A stretch of 64,000 bases of DNA from Microvirga arabica (GTDB lineage Bacteria; Pseudomonadota; Alphaproteobacteria; Rhizobiales; Beijerinckiaceae), in the NCBI RefSeq assembly GCF_016811235.1, contig NZ_JAFBID010000002.1, forward strand, positions 62,001 through 126,000, written 5' to 3'. Below are positions 43,104-51,753 of this stretch, piece by piece. Every line of letters begins with the position of its first letter. Within the stretch, counting starts at the first letter, position 1. The position numbers were made by a program, and so were the translations under genes. The notes under the pieces are model-generated. The model was given only the letters and a program-made list of their open reading frames with translations, ran no database searches and was not told the DNA's origin.

Positions 43104-43291
43104 CAAGGACCAGTGCTCCACAGTCTGCGCCGAAGCTGCACGAGGCTTGTTTATTGCCACAGGGTCGGGCTGTGCACAGTGCTCGATGAGCACCTTCCAT
43201 GAGACACTAAGATTTCGATCCAGCAGAGAGATTGTTCCTAAGTAACAACTCAGGGAACCATAGCTATACTCAGGCGATTAGCCTCCCTGCG

Positions 43292-44308
43292 ATGAGGGAA
43301 TTATACGAGAAAACGCGGTCTATTCGGCAACTACCGTGGGTTGTTCGCTACGGGCTGACAGCTATCCTCGTGATATTGTCATTCGCTCTTAGACAAACCT
43401 TCTCCGATGTTCTGCGGGATTTTCCTTTTCTTCTTTTCTTTCCTGCCCTCATACTATCGGCTGTCCTTTTCAACCGAGGCAGCGGCCTTGTTGCGACGGT
43501 ATTGAGCGCCGTCTTGTCAGCGTATTTCTTCCTGGAGCCAGTCGGCAGCTTCGCCATCAGGGACGCGGGCCAGTTTCTCGGCTGGTGCTTGTTTGTGGTG
43601 ATCGGGATTGCCATCACGCTCATCATTGAGGCCGAGCATGCGGCATACCAACAACTAAAGCGAGCACATGAGGCCACACGCGCCTCCGAGGCCGACAAGG
43701 CCGAGCTTCTGGTCGAATCCAATCACAGGATCATGAACAACCTGCATACGGTGATCTCGCTGCTCCATCTCCAGGCCCGCAGCGCCAAGGAACCCACGCG
43801 CGAGGATTTCATGACCGCCGCAGAGCGGGTGAGCGTCATGGCCAAGGTGCAGCGGCGTTTGGTGCGGTTCGAGGGAGCCGTGTTGGCGGACAGCCGCTCG
43901 TTTATTGAAGAACTCTGTCGCGACTTAGAGTCGGCTCTGATCGGCCTTCGGCCCATTCGCCTCGATATTGAGGCTGAAAGTCACCCGATTCCGCTCAATC
44001 AGGCCGTTTCGGTCGGGCTCATTACCAACGAGCTACTCGTCAATGCGCTCAAGTATGCCTTTCCCGATGACCGTGAAGGGCACGTCAGTGTGACGTTCAC
44101 ACGCGCAGGCCAGGAATACTGCCTTGCTGTCAGCGATAATGGCGTGGGTCCGTCCGCCACTCGTGAGAGCGCCTCCTCGTCATCATCGACAGGTCTGGGC
44201 CAGCGCCTGATCAGATCGTTTGTGGCCCAGCTTGGTGGTCGGCACGAGATCAAGATGGGTTCCCCTGGAACCCACGCTCAGGTCTGCTTCCCAGTGTCTC
44301 CAGGATAG
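43292..44308 (+). CDS. HisKA_2-type sensor histidine kinase with DUF4118 membrane domain
   Basis: A 338-residue kinase. Four membrane helices (about 20-120) match DUF4118 of KdpD-like sensors (LRDFPFLLFFPALILSAVLFNRGSGLVATVLSAVLSAYFFLEPVGSFAI). The HisKA_2 box has the phospho-His in SNHRIMNNLHTVISLLHLQAR, and the ATPase N-box is ITNELLVNALKYAFP, with DNGVGP as the G1-like box. No response regulator is adjacent, although the ecfG-nepR-REC group is 2.5-3.8 kb away on the other strand. HisKA_2 kinases often feed PhyR-type signalling. ATG 43292 was chosen because a TTG 20 codons earlier adds unlike sequence. Confidence 0.88.
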   Translation: MRELYEKTRSIRQLPWVVRYGLTAILVILSFALRQTFSDVLRDFPFLLFFPALILSAVLFNRGSGLVATVLSAVLSAYFFLEPVGSFAIRDAGQFLGWCLFVVIGIAITLIIEAEHAAYQQLKRAHEATRASEADKAELLVESNHRIMNNLHTVISLLHLQARSAKEPTREDFMTAAERVSVMAKVQRRLVRFEGAVLADSRSFIEELCRDLESALIGLRPIRLDIEAESHPIPLNQAVSVGLITNELLVNALKYAFPDDREGHVSVTFTRAGQEYCLAVSDNGVGPSATRESASSSSSTGLGQRLIRSFVAQLGGRHEIKMGSPGTHAQVCFPVSPG

Positions 44309-44318
44309 GATCGGCCCC

Positions 44319-44372
44319 AACGAAGAGACGCTTAAAAATCTGCGGGGTGTATTCCTGGGCGTCCCGAATGCA
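44319..44372 (-). pseudogene. 3' remnant of the 65-residue gene at 45229
   Basis: The minus frame reads EYTPQIFKRLFVGA, matching QEYAPADFKRLFVES at the end of the intact gene. The DNA aligns with about 75 per cent identity over 54 bases. It overlaps only the upstream leader of the DUF421 gene. Confidence 0.5.
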
Positions 44373-44396
44373 CTGGCTCCCGAAAAGGAGACGGAG

Positions 44397-44933
44397 ATGG
44401 ATTTCTTCGGTGTCAATTGGCATGAGATGTTCGTGCCACAGAACCCGCTGTTGGGGATATTTGTACGAGGGTCGCTGACCTACATCATGCTTTTCGTGAT
44501 CCTGCGCTTCCTGCTGAAGCGTCAGTCAGGCGTGATCGGGATCGCGGACCTGCTTGTTGTCGTCCTCATCGCCGACGCCGCGCAGAACGCCATGGCGCAC
44601 GAGTACAGTTCGATCACCGAGGGCGCTCTCCTCGTCCTTACAATCGTGTTCTGGAACTACTTCATCGACTGGTTAGGCTTTCGCTTCAAGCCGCTTCGGC
44701 GCTTTACCCGTCCGCCCCCGCTGAAGCTCATCGAGAACGGCGACATGATCTTCCGCAACATGCAGAAGGAAATGATCACCGCCGAGGAGTTGAACAGTCA
44801 GCTTCGTCAGCAGGGGGTGCAGAACTGCTCGGAGGTTAAGGAAGCCTTCATCGAGGGGGATGGCCGGATCAGCATCATCCGCCAAGACAACGGCGAGACC
44901 GGAAACGGGAATGGTAGGAAGATGCCGCTGTAG
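44397..44933 (+). CDS. DUF421 (YetF-like) membrane protein
   Basis: A 178-residue protein. Three N-terminal helices (about 18-95, with GSLTYIMLFVILRFLLKRQSGVIGIADLLVVVLIADAAQNAM) and a C-terminal soluble domain (KLIENGDMIFRNMQKEMITAEELNSQLRQQGVQNCSEVKEAFIEGDGRISIIRQ) define DUF421. The family is found in spore-former YetF and many Hyphomicrobiales proteins of unknown function. ATG 44397 with GGAG upstream fits the domain start. Confidence 0.85.
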   Translation: MDFFGVNWHEMFVPQNPLLGIFVRGSLTYIMLFVILRFLLKRQSGVIGIADLLVVVLIADAAQNAMAHEYSSITEGALLVLTIVFWNYFIDWLGFRFKPLRRFTRPPPLKLIENGDMIFRNMQKEMITAEELNSQLRQQGVQNCSEVKEAFIEGDGRISIIRQDNGETGNGNGRKMPL

Positions 44934-45033
44934 CTTCTGATGTCATTCGGGTCGTGATCACCATCGCCAGGGGCGACAACGTGATCGTCGGGCCGATGCT
45001 GGTATCAATACGGACCTGGATAGAAGGTTTGCG

Positions 45034-45216
45034 ATGATGCGTTACATAGTCTCGACGGAAGAGAGGATGCTCGATGTGGTGGAGAGGCTGATGGTCCAGC
45101 GCGGCGTGGTGATCGTCTCACGCGAAGAGATGTTCGACACTCTGGTGATCGAAACCGATAATCCTCTCATGGTGAGCAGGATCGAGGGTGTGCTTCAGAT
45201 CAGAGTAATCCCTTGA
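45034..45216 (+). CDS. Small hypothetical protein
   Basis: A 60-residue protein (MMRYIVSTEERMLDVVERLMVQRGVVIVSREEMFDTLVIETDNPLMVSRIEGVLQIRVIP). It has the alternating strand-helix pattern of a real small domain. A second ATG lies three bases on, so the exact start is open. Function unknown. Confidence 0.5.
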   Translation: MMRYIVSTEERMLDVVERLMVQRGVVIVSREEMFDTLVIETDNPLMVSRIEGVLQIRVIP

Positions 45217-45228
45217 GGAAAAATCCTA

Positions 45229-45426
45229 CTAGGTCTCAGTCTCACGGGACTCAACGAAGAGGCGCTTAAAATCAGCCGGGGCGTATTCTTGGCCGCTCGC
45301 GTCAATCAGAACATTCCGTGCGCCCTCGTCAGCTAACCTGCGAGCCTGTTGGAGTGCCGCAACCGCAGTTTCGCTCGTGGTCGAAACCGGTCCGTTCTCG
45401 CCTTCTCCCATGACGATAAAGATCAT
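45229..45426 (-). CDS. Small hypothetical protein
   Basis: A 65-residue protein (MIFIVMGEGENGPVSTTSETAVAALQQARRLADEGARNVLIDASGQEYAPADFKRLFVES). GAAGGAAG upstream gives a good site. The helix-strand pattern is like many Methylobacteriaceae short proteins of unknown role. A decayed copy lies at 44319-44372. Confidence 0.6.
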   Translation of the reverse strand: MIFIVMGEGENGPVSTTSETAVAALQQARRLADEGARNVLIDASGQEYAPADFKRLFVESRETET

Positions 45427-45551
45427 TGGTTCTTCCTTTCATATGGTGACGGATTCGACAGGAAGGTGACAGCGGCATCAATGCTGACCTAGCAGTTCAG
45501 TTGTGTACAGGCTCTGCCGTACTTCCAAAGGTTCTCACGGCAAATCCTGGC

Positions 45552-46016
45552 TCAAATTAGGCGTGAGCGCTCAAGCAGGTGCTTCTCCATGTAGATGCGC
45601 GAGTATCCCTTCTCCTCAGCACGATGCGTCTCGACGTAGCCCAAACGAGAGTAGAGAGCGATGTTCTCGGTCATAAGCACATTGGTATAGAGACGGATGA
45701 CTCCGAAGCCTTGGCGTCGCGCCTCCTGCTCCGCAAACTTCAGCAGAAGCCGACCGTATCCTTTTCCCTGTGAAGCAGGATCGACTGCCACGTTGTCGAG
45801 GAGCATCGTTCCGGGCTCGGGCACGAGAACGACAGCGCCGACTACTCCGCCATCATCGAGCACATGGACCAACCCTCGACCGATCAAGGAGGCATAGTCG
45901 TCCAACATCGGCCCCGGCTCACGTCCAATCCGAGTGATGTAGCCACTGTAGGCTGCGTGAACGACAATCTCGACGTGCTTGAGATCAAGCAGGGTAGCAC
46001 GACGTATCACGGTCAT
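45552..46016 (-). CDS. GNAT family N-acetyltransferase
   Basis: A 154-residue acetyltransferase. Start ATG 46016 (MTVIRRATLLDLKHVEIVVHAAYSGYI). GNAT motif A reads LLDNVAVDPASQGKGYGRLLLKFAEQEARRQG, the QGKGYG acetyl-CoA loop. Then GFGVIRLYTNVLMTENIALYSRLGYVE covers motif B. The substrate cannot be told from the sequence. It is isolated on the minus strand. Confidence 0.9.
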   Translation of the reverse strand: MTVIRRATLLDLKHVEIVVHAAYSGYITRIGREPGPMLDDYASLIGRGLVHVLDDGGVVGAVVLVPEPGTMLLDNVAVDPASQGKGYGRLLLKFAEQEARRQGFGVIRLYTNVLMTENIALYSRLGYVETHRAEEKGYSRIYMEKHLLERSRLI

Positions 46017-46142
46017 AGGCTTATTTGCGTAGTGTCCGATGAATAAGGCAATGGTTTTGGGTAGTTCGCTTCGGACATGCACCGGATGAGTAACGGCTTA
46101 CAACCCAACTCAGGCGACTGAAAGCTCCAGAGGTTCCTCAGC

Positions 46143-46439
46143 TTACGAGCCGACTATCAGAACCACTACAACCGCTCCTATCTTTGCGGTGGCAATCCGG
46201 TTGGCAGTCTGATTGCGGATACCGAGATCGATCCCAAACCGCCCCAGAAGAAAGCCACCCACGAGTGATCCGGCAAGCCCTGTGATCACGTAGTGGAGAA
46301 GACTGGAGCCGCCGACGAGCCAACTTGCCAGCCAGCCTGCCGCAATGCCAATCCCAGCGTGAGTGGCCAGGACGCGCTTGTCCAAAGCCGCTAGAGCGCT
46401 CGATCCACGCTGATGCGGATCGGCGACCGAGAGCCCCAC
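46143..46439 (-). CDS. GlsB/YeaQ/YmgE family membrane protein
   Basis: A 98-residue protein from GTG 46439. It has membrane segments typical of the YeaQ/YmgE (GlsB) family: HAGIGIAAGWLASWLVGG, then LHYVITGLAGSLVGGFLLGRFGIDLG, and TAKIGAVVVVLIVGS. These proteins are tied to envelope stress in other bacteria; no mechanism is established. An overlapping 36-residue frame (46391-46501, minus) begins MAKKTKPNSNRSK and could be either a leader or an N-terminal part lost by frameshift. Confidence 0.7.
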   Translation of the reverse strand: MGLSVADPHQRGSSALAALDKRVLATHAGIGIAAGWLASWLVGGSSLLHYVITGLAGSLVGGFLLGRFGIDLGIRNQTANRIATAKIGAVVVVLIVGS

Positions 46440-46753
46440 TGTGGCGCGGTCTTCTGCTTGTCTTTCGACCTATTTGAATTGGGCTTTGTTTTCTTGGCCA
46501 TAGGCCAGATATGGATGGTCAATCAGCAAGTATCCAGACGCTACTTCCGGGAAACCGCATGAACGGTGCACATGTAGTTGATCCCTCTGTATCGGACTTG
46601 TCGGAGTATATCTTGTTAAATTGGGCGAAGGGGTATAGGTGAGGCCAAGATCACAGGTATTTGTTGTGCTGCACGGGCCATTCCTGCTGATTCTGTTAGA
46701 GCAACATCTTTCCTTCCCCTACCAGCTTCCGTGTAGCCGAGGACAAGGACATC
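46440..46753. other. Intergenic region upstream of the MucR gene
   Basis: About 310 bases. It contains the start of the possible 36-residue minus-strand frame and AT-rich DNA near 46590-46640, presumably including the promoter of the MucR gene. No terminator with a T run was seen. Confidence 0.3.
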
Positions 46754-47293
46754 ATGAACGAGAGCGCAACCTCTCCGAACTACATCGAACTGTCGGCTGA
46801 CATCGTGTCAGCTTACGTCAGCAACAACTCCGTTCCTGCCGCCGATCTGCCGTCGCTGCTCGCGTCCGTCTATGCCGCCCTAACGAAGACCGCACAGGGT
46901 CAGCAGACCGAGCCTCAGGCTGAATTGGTTCCTGCTGTCGCAGTGAAGAAGTCCGTCACGCCCGATGCGATCATTTGCCTGGAGGATGGGAAGAAGTTCA
47001 AGTCACTCAAGCGCCACCTGCGCTCCACCTACGACATGACGCCCGAGCAGTACCGCGCCAAGTGGAACCTACCAGCCGATTACCCGATGGTTGCGCCGAA
47101 CTATGCCAAAGCTCGTTCCGAGCTTGCCAGGAGCATGGGGCTGGGTCAGCAGCGCAAGAAGGCCAAGCCTCCGGTGGAGGCTGTTGCCAATGATGCCGCT
47201 CCCGCTAAGCCGAAGCGGGCTGCCGCTAAGACCGCTGCGACATCCGAGGAAGTGACTGCACCGGCTAAGGGACGCCGCAAGAAGGCTGTATAG
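46754..47293 (+). CDS. MucR family zinc-finger transcriptional regulator
   Basis: A 179-residue protein. The core (about 65-140) has the MucR pattern ICLEDGKKFKSLKRHLRSTYDMTPEQYRAKWNLPADYPMVAPNYAKARSELARSMGLG. The first Cys is present (ICLEDG) but the second zinc Cys of canonical Cys2His2 is absent, as in many MucR proteins outside Rhizobium. The C-terminal tail is Ala/Lys-rich. MucR binds AT-rich DNA and regulates exopolysaccharide, motility and symbiosis genes, which fits the alginate-like locus at 61-64 kb only by analogy. Confidence 0.9.
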   Translation: MNESATSPNYIELSADIVSAYVSNNSVPAADLPSLLASVYAALTKTAQGQQTEPQAELVPAVAVKKSVTPDAIICLEDGKKFKSLKRHLRSTYDMTPEQYRAKWNLPADYPMVAPNYAKARSELARSMGLGQQRKKAKPPVEAVANDAAPAKPKRAAAKTAATSEEVTAPAKGRRKKAV

Positions 47294-47342
47294 TTCTTCC
47301 TTCTGGTATGGATCGGCCATTGCCGCGCAGATGCTGCCTGCC

Positions 47343-47373
47343 AAACCCGGTGCTACCAAGCACCGGGTTTTCT
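47343..47373 (+). terminator. Rho-independent terminator after MucR
   Basis: A 12-bp stem AAACCCGGTGCT/AGCACCGGGTTT with loop ACCA and a T-rich end at 47368-47373. Confidence 0.75.
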
Positions 47374-47500
47374 CTGCCGCTCTGCCTCTACGCTGCTATC
47401 CATGGCTGCGGCGGTTATGTCGCTCACTGTGTGCGGATTGTATTAAGCCCCTGTTTACCATGATTGCTCATCGTACTGGCTCCGTGACTGGAGCCTTGCC

Positions 47501-48172
47501 ATGGATCACGTTGATCAGGCCCTTTCCACCCATCCTAATTGGAGCATCGGCACCAGACGAAGTGCTCTAAAGGCAGCAATGATTGGCACCGTGCTTGCGG
47601 CACTTACAGGCGCTGCCTCTGCCGAGAGCTTGCTTCGAGTGCGAGCAAATGGCCCTATACAAGTGGTAGGCCCCGCAGGCCCGACGCATGCTTGGATCAA
47701 GTTCTGCGAGAGCCACCCTCACGAATGTCGTGTCGATCTCTCTCAGCCCGCGCGGATTGCGCTGAACCCGCAGGTGTGGGCTGTCCTCACGCAGGTGAAT
47801 GAACGCGTCAACTCATCAATCCTGGCTGTCACAGACCAGGATCACTGGGGTGTTATCGACCGGTGGGACTATCCAGATGATGGGCTCGGGGACTGCGAGG
47901 ACATTCAGCTTCTGAAGCGCAAGCTGCTGGTCCAAGCCGGGCTGCCGCACCGCGCCATGCGAATGACAGCCGTCATCGACGACCAGGGGCAGGGGCATGC
48001 CGTACTCATGGTTCTTACCGACCAGGGTGACTTCATTCTCGACAACAAGAGAAATGCCATTCTGCCCTGGCGGCGGACGGGCTATACCTTCATCAAACGT
48101 GAAGGCACGAGCAGCAGGTCATGGGTCGCTCTTGGAGATCAGCCTGCACCACTTTCAACGGCAACCCGTTAA
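47501..48172 (+). CDS. Bacterial transglutaminase-like cysteine protease (BTLCP)
   Basis: A 223-residue exported protein of the BTLCP (LapG-like) family. Signal or membrane segment at about 22-42 (ALKAAMIGTVLAALTGAASA). The catalytic triad is clear: Cys132 in GLGDCEDIQLLKR, His166 in GHAVLMV, Asp181 in FILDNKRN. Members cleave surface adhesins in other bacteria under control of c-di-GMP-sensing inner-membrane proteins (LapD). No such partner is adjacent here. It overlaps the end of the convergent Nudix gene by 4 bases. Confidence 0.88.
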   Translation: MDHVDQALSTHPNWSIGTRRSALKAAMIGTVLAALTGAASAESLLRVRANGPIQVVGPAGPTHAWIKFCESHPHECRVDLSQPARIALNPQVWAVLTQVNERVNSSILAVTDQDHWGVIDRWDYPDDGLGDCEDIQLLKRKLLVQAGLPHRAMRMTAVIDDQGQGHAVLMVLTDQGDFILDNKRNAILPWRRTGYTFIKREGTSSRSWVALGDQPAPLSTATR

Positions 48173-48588
48173 AGGACGCCGGAGTATTCAAAGAACTGTC
48201 GAACCACGCGCGTGTGCAGCGGGAACGCTGTCTCAATCGGCTCATGAATAACGAGAACCTCTGAGACCTCGGCGTCATGGACGAACGGCTCATCGTGCTC
48301 GACCGGTGGGCTCTGGCAGAAGAGAAGATTCTGTCGCCGATCTGGCGTGGTCTCCACCGTGACAACCCGCAATGTTTCAGGGACGATGACAACGCCGGTC
48401 TCTTCGAGAACCTCCTGCGCACCCGCTTCCTGCCATGTCTGGCCGAGCATCTGATAGCCACCAGGGAGGGCAAGCTTGCCTTGACCCTCTCCCGGCAGAG
48501 CCCGTCGGACCATCAGTAAGCCGCCTCTGAGGGGCACCATTACCACCACGACGGTGGGCGTGTTATCATAACGCGCCATCTCAATCAC
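48169..48588 (-). CDS. Nudix hydrolase
   Basis: A 139-residue Nudix protein. The Nudix box reads GGYQMLGQTWQEAGAQEVLEETGV, a recognisable GX5EX7REUXEEXGU with Gln in place of one Glu and QE in place of RE. The fold continues LRVVTVETTPDRRQNLLFCQ. Such proteins hydrolyse nucleoside diphosphate derivatives; the substrate is not evident. If the ATG at 48588 is used, it overlaps the stop codon of the 103-residue gene upstream (ATGA), coupling translation of the two; ATG 48579 is an alternative. Confidence 0.85.
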   Translation of the reverse strand: MIEMARYDNTPTVVVVMVPLRGGLLMVRRALPGEGQGKLALPGGYQMLGQTWQEAGAQEVLEETGVVIVPETLRVVTVETTPDRRQNLLFCQSPPVEHDEPFVHDAEVSEVLVIHEPIETAFPLHTRVVRQFFEYSGVL

Positions 48589-48896
48589 TCTCTACCACCC
48601 TGGATAACCATCAGCTTGCGCATCATAGGCGGCAGGTCTGGGGGAGGCGAACTGGTTGCCGTCAAGTCTGTGAAACGAGCTTTGCACTTGGAGTCATACT
48701 GGTTCGGAGGCCGTTCCCCAGGCTGGCTCTTCCAAGGGCAATCGAAGGCGATCCTGTCGAGCAGATCGCATAACTGGATGTCGGCCCCATACTTTTCCGC
48801 CAGCCGAGCCAGCCGATATTGACCCTTCCGGTGAGGACAGAGGGGACAATCGACCCGGACGATTACCCAGGCAAAATCGCTCAGCCTCACGACCAT
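48585..48896 (-). CDS. CPxCPHRKG family zinc-binding protein, copy 3
   Basis: A 103-residue protein (MVVRLSDFAWVIVRVDCPLCPHRKGQYRLARLAEKYGADIQLCDLLDRIAFDCPWK, YDSKCKARFTDL). It is about 85 per cent identical to the copy at 29996. Its stop overlaps the start of the Nudix gene (ATGA), so the two are likely cotranslated. Cysteines and His suggest zinc binding. Of the copies seen this is the most canonical. Confidence 0.75.
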   Translation of the reverse strand: MVVRLSDFAWVIVRVDCPLCPHRKGQYRLARLAEKYGADIQLCDLLDRIAFDCPWKSQPGERPPNQYDSKCKARFTDLTATSSPPPDLPPMMRKLMVIQGGRE

Positions 48897-49316
48897 CGCT
48901 GCCCCATATCGCTATGCGAACGAAATGAGAACAGTGGCATGGGAGTTCCAAACAGTTTGACGGAAGCTCCTTCAGTCCAGGGCAGCGGGTAGGTTAGGGT
49001 GGTCTGTGGGCTAGATGGCAAAGGTCCGGTTAACCGGACTAGGAGGGCTGCCAGCACCCAGCAGGAGGCACGAACTCAGTCCGACTTGAAGGAAAACAAG
49101 GCTGCCGCGTGTCGGGGGGAATGGTCGAATCGGACCTCCGCTACCAAAACTAAGTAGAATATTGGTCTTGGCCATCGCACTGTACCCTCGTGCCTTGCTA
49201 GGACGTCACTTCCTGATCCGGAGCTGACCATCACGATCAGCAGCGTCACTTGCTCCGGTAAGTGTCGCCTGATTACCCGCTCGAGCGCTACAGCCGACAG
49301 CTTGTCCGCCTAGCGA
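48897..49316. other. Intergenic region with a 16-base palindrome
   Basis: Holds the perfect palindrome GTCCGGTTAACCGGAC at 49024-49039, a possible regulator site. No gene or terminator was seen. Confidence 0.4.
49024..49039. promoter_or_regulatory. 16-base perfect palindrome
   Basis: GTCCGGTTAACCGGAC reads identically on both strands. It lies between the 103-residue gene and the end of the LysR gene, with no adjacent promoter recognised. Symmetric sites of this size can bind dimeric regulators, but no specific factor can be named. Confidence 0.4.
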
Positions 49317-50222
49317 TCAGAATCCTGGTGTTGCACTGAGTTCGCGGGCCAGACTGATGAACGCCTTGAGAGCGGCCGACGGATTACGCCGTCCGGGATA
49401 GTAGAGACAGAGCTTTCCAGCGGGTGGCGTCCAATCCTCCAGCACGCGAACGAGGCGTCCCGCCGTGATGTCGTCTCGTACATCCTGCTCCATGAAAAAG
49501 CCGAGCCCGACACCTTCCAGAACAGCTTTCCGCGCGAGGCTGGCCTCATCCAAGGTAATTGGGCCACTCACGTCGATCTGAACTGTCTGTCCGTCCCTCT
49601 CGAACCGCCACCGATACAGGGCGCCATTGGGAAGGCGGATACGGATGCATGCGTGATCAAGGAGGTCCGGGGGGGCGTGCGGCTTGGGATGCTGCTCGAA
49701 GTATGCTGGCGAGCCGACCACCGCATAGTGCTGGGAGCGTCCGAGCGAAACCGCGATCATATCGCTGGGCACGAGGTCGGCCACCCGCACGCCGAGGTCG
49801 AAGCCTTCGGCGACAATATCGACCAGCCGTCCTTCGGTGACGAGATCGACATGCACTTGTGGGTAGCGGCGCAGGAACTCCAGCACCAGCGGCGAGAGGA
49901 TCTCGCGTGCCGCCATGGCAAAGGCGTTGATGCGCAGCGTGCCTGAGGGGGTGGCCTGCTGCGACCGCACAGCTTCCATGGCACCGTGAATGTCCTGCAG
50001 GGCCGGACTCACCTGTTCGATGAACAGGCGTCCGGCATCAGTGAGCGAGACGCTGCGCGTTGTCCGATTGAACAGGCGGACGCCAAGGCCCGCCTCGAGC
50101 TTGCCGACGGCATTGCTGAGCGCGGTCGTCGACATGCCGAGTTCGAGCGCCGCAGCACGGAATGAAGCTTTGCGCGCTATAGCGACAACCGCGTCGAGAT
50201 CGGTCAATCCGGGTCTGTACAT
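49317..50222 (-). CDS. LysR-type transcriptional regulator
   Basis: A 301-residue LysR protein. Helix-turn-helix at about 18-40 ([52 protein letters not shown]) and a C-terminal co-inducer domain from about 90. It diverges from the SnoaL-SDR operon at 50329, the usual arrangement where LysR proteins control the next operon from the shared spacer (50223-50328). The start ATG is at 50222. Confidence 0.9.
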   Translation of the reverse strand: MYRPGLTDLDAVVAIARKASFRAAALELGMSTTALSNAVGKLEAGLGVRLFNRTTRSVSLTDAGRLFIEQVSPALQDIHGAMEAVRSQQATPSGTLRINAFAMAAREILSPLVLEFLRRYPQVHVDLVTEGRLVDIVAEGFDLGVRVADLVPSDMIAVSLGRSQHYAVVGSPAYFEQHPKPHAPPDLLDHACIRIRLPNGALYRWRFERDGQTVQIDVSGPITLDEASLARKAVLEGVGLGFFMEQDVRDDITAGRLVRVLEDWTPPAGKLCLYYPGRRNPSAALKAFISLARELSATPGF

Positions 50223-50328
50223 TGTCCCGATTTTCGAAATTCCTCATCCGCCTTTATCCTGCTTATCGAAACAGCTGTCTAGGTCTAAATCCTGGAGGAC
50301 ATTATCCTCAAATCGAAGGAGCTGCCGG

Positions 50329-50652
50329 ATGAACCTACCTTCCCCGATCAAGATCTATCTCGACGCTGACAGGAGAAGCGACGGCAACGCGCTGATCCAC
50401 GCCTTCGCACCCGATGCCATCGTGAGGGATGAGGGCCGGTCCCATGCCGGTCACCACGCTATCGGTGTGTGGTGGCGTGACGTGAAGACTAAGTATCGGC
50501 ATGAGATCGAGCCGCTCGATGTGGCCGGGAGCGGCGATTTTGCGAAAGTCCGTGCCAGAGTGACCGGCCAATTCCCGGGCAGTCCTGCCATGCTCACCTT
50601 CGCGTTCCGGCTCGAAGGTAATCGGATCACGGGCCTGGAGATCGGCGCATGA
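50329..50652 (+). CDS. SnoaL-like (NTF2 fold) protein
   Basis: A 107-residue NTF2-fold protein: [51 protein letters not shown] and a typical SnoaL end ([19 protein letters not shown]). It overlaps the SDR gene downstream by ATGA. Small SnoaL-like proteins often act with oxidoreductases on shared substrates. GAAGGAG precedes the ATG. Confidence 0.85.
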   Translation: MNLPSPIKIYLDADRRSDGNALIHAFAPDAIVRDEGRSHAGHHAIGVWWRDVKTKYRHEIEPLDVAGSGDFAKVRARVTGQFPGSPAMLTFAFRLEGNRITGLEIGA

Positions 50653-51428
50653 CCGGGTTCCTCACACTCGAAGGCAAGCGCGCACTCATCACCTCCGGTA
50701 CGCGTGGTGCGGGCGCAGCCACCGTTGCGCTGTTCCGCGAACTCGGCGCGCACGTCCTGACGGCAGCGCGGTCCCGGTCGGACACGCTCTCCGAAGCGAT
50801 GTTCGTCGCCGCCGACCTCACGACCGCTGAGGGCTGCGCCACCCTCACGGCTGCGGTGCATGAGCGGTTGGGCGGGGTTGATGTGGTCGTCCACATGCTC
50901 GGCGGCTCCTCCGCCCCGGCAGGCGGCTTCGCAGCCCTGGGAGACGCGGATTGGGCCAAGGAGCTCGATCTCAACCTGATGGCAGCCGTCAGGCTCGATC
51001 GGGAGCTCGTGCCCGCGATGGTCGAGCAGGGTCGCGGGGTCGTCATCCACGTCACGTCCATCCAACGGGAGCTGCCGTTGCCGGAGGCGACGACCGCCTA
51101 CGCGGCCGCGAAGGCTGCGCTCTCGACCTACAGCAAGAGTCTTTCAAAGGAGGTCTCGCCCAAAGGGGTGCGCGTGGTGCGGGTCTCGCCCGGCTGGATT
51201 GAGACTGAAGCGTCGGTGCGGTTGGCCGAGCGGCTCGCAAAGGACGCCGGCACCGATTACGAGGGCGGCAAGCGCATCATCATGAACTCACTGGGCGGAA
51301 TCCCGATCGGTCGGCCCTCGACCCCAGAGGAGGTGGCTAACCTGATCGCCTTCCTCGCCTCTGATCGCGCAGCGACGATAACGGGGGCTGAGTATGTCAT
51401 CGACGGCGGCACCGTTCCCACCGTGTGA
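50649..51428 (+). CDS. Short-chain dehydrogenase/reductase
   Basis: A 259-residue SDR. Nucleotide-binding motif [15 protein letters not shown] near the start and ADLT after the second strand, the NVxH-like [16 protein letters not shown] with catalytic Ser, YAAAK with Tyr and Lys, then PGWIETEA and a C-terminus typical of classical SDRs ([28 protein letters not shown]). It forms an operon with the SnoaL gene and is divergent from LysR. The substrate is unknown. Confidence 0.92.
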   Translation: MTGFLTLEGKRALITSGTRGAGAATVALFRELGAHVLTAARSRSDTLSEAMFVAADLTTAEGCATLTAAVHERLGGVDVVVHMLGGSSAPAGGFAALGDADWAKELDLNLMAAVRLDRELVPAMVEQGRGVVIHVTSIQRELPLPEATTAYAAAKAALSTYSKSLSKEVSPKGVRVVRVSPGWIETEASVRLAERLAKDAGTDYEGGKRIIMNSLGGIPIGRPSTPEEVANLIAFLASDRAATITGAEYVIDGGTVPTV

Positions 51429-51581
51429 GCGGCATATGATAGAGTTTGTTGAGAGCAGCAGGGACAGGGGTGTGGAGGCACGCTATAGGGATCTCCGATC
51501 AAATGATCCCGACGCTGCTACTCGGTCATCAACAGAGGCCCCAAAGGCATGAACACGGCGACGTGACAAGCCCAGTGCTGA

Positions 51582-51610
51582 AGCCGCTTCTTGGTCCACA
51601 AGAAGCGGCT
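51582..51610. terminator. Bidirectional terminator-like hairpin
   Basis: An 11-bp perfect stem AGCCGCTTCTT/AAGAAGCGGCT with a 7-base loop, extended by an AGTGC/GCACT match with one internal mismatch. It lies between the convergent SDR and ornithine cyclodeaminase genes. No strong T run. Confidence 0.55.
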
Positions 51611-51753
51611 CTGGCACTAAGCTGACATCGCCTGAAATCTCGGGCTAGTGCCGACCGAACATAGCTGGAACTCATAGGGAGAGGTTAGAGGGTTGGCTGT
51701 ATATGCCCTCAGCTGCCTCTTCAAACCGACAACCCTGGAGCCCTCGTAAAGAA

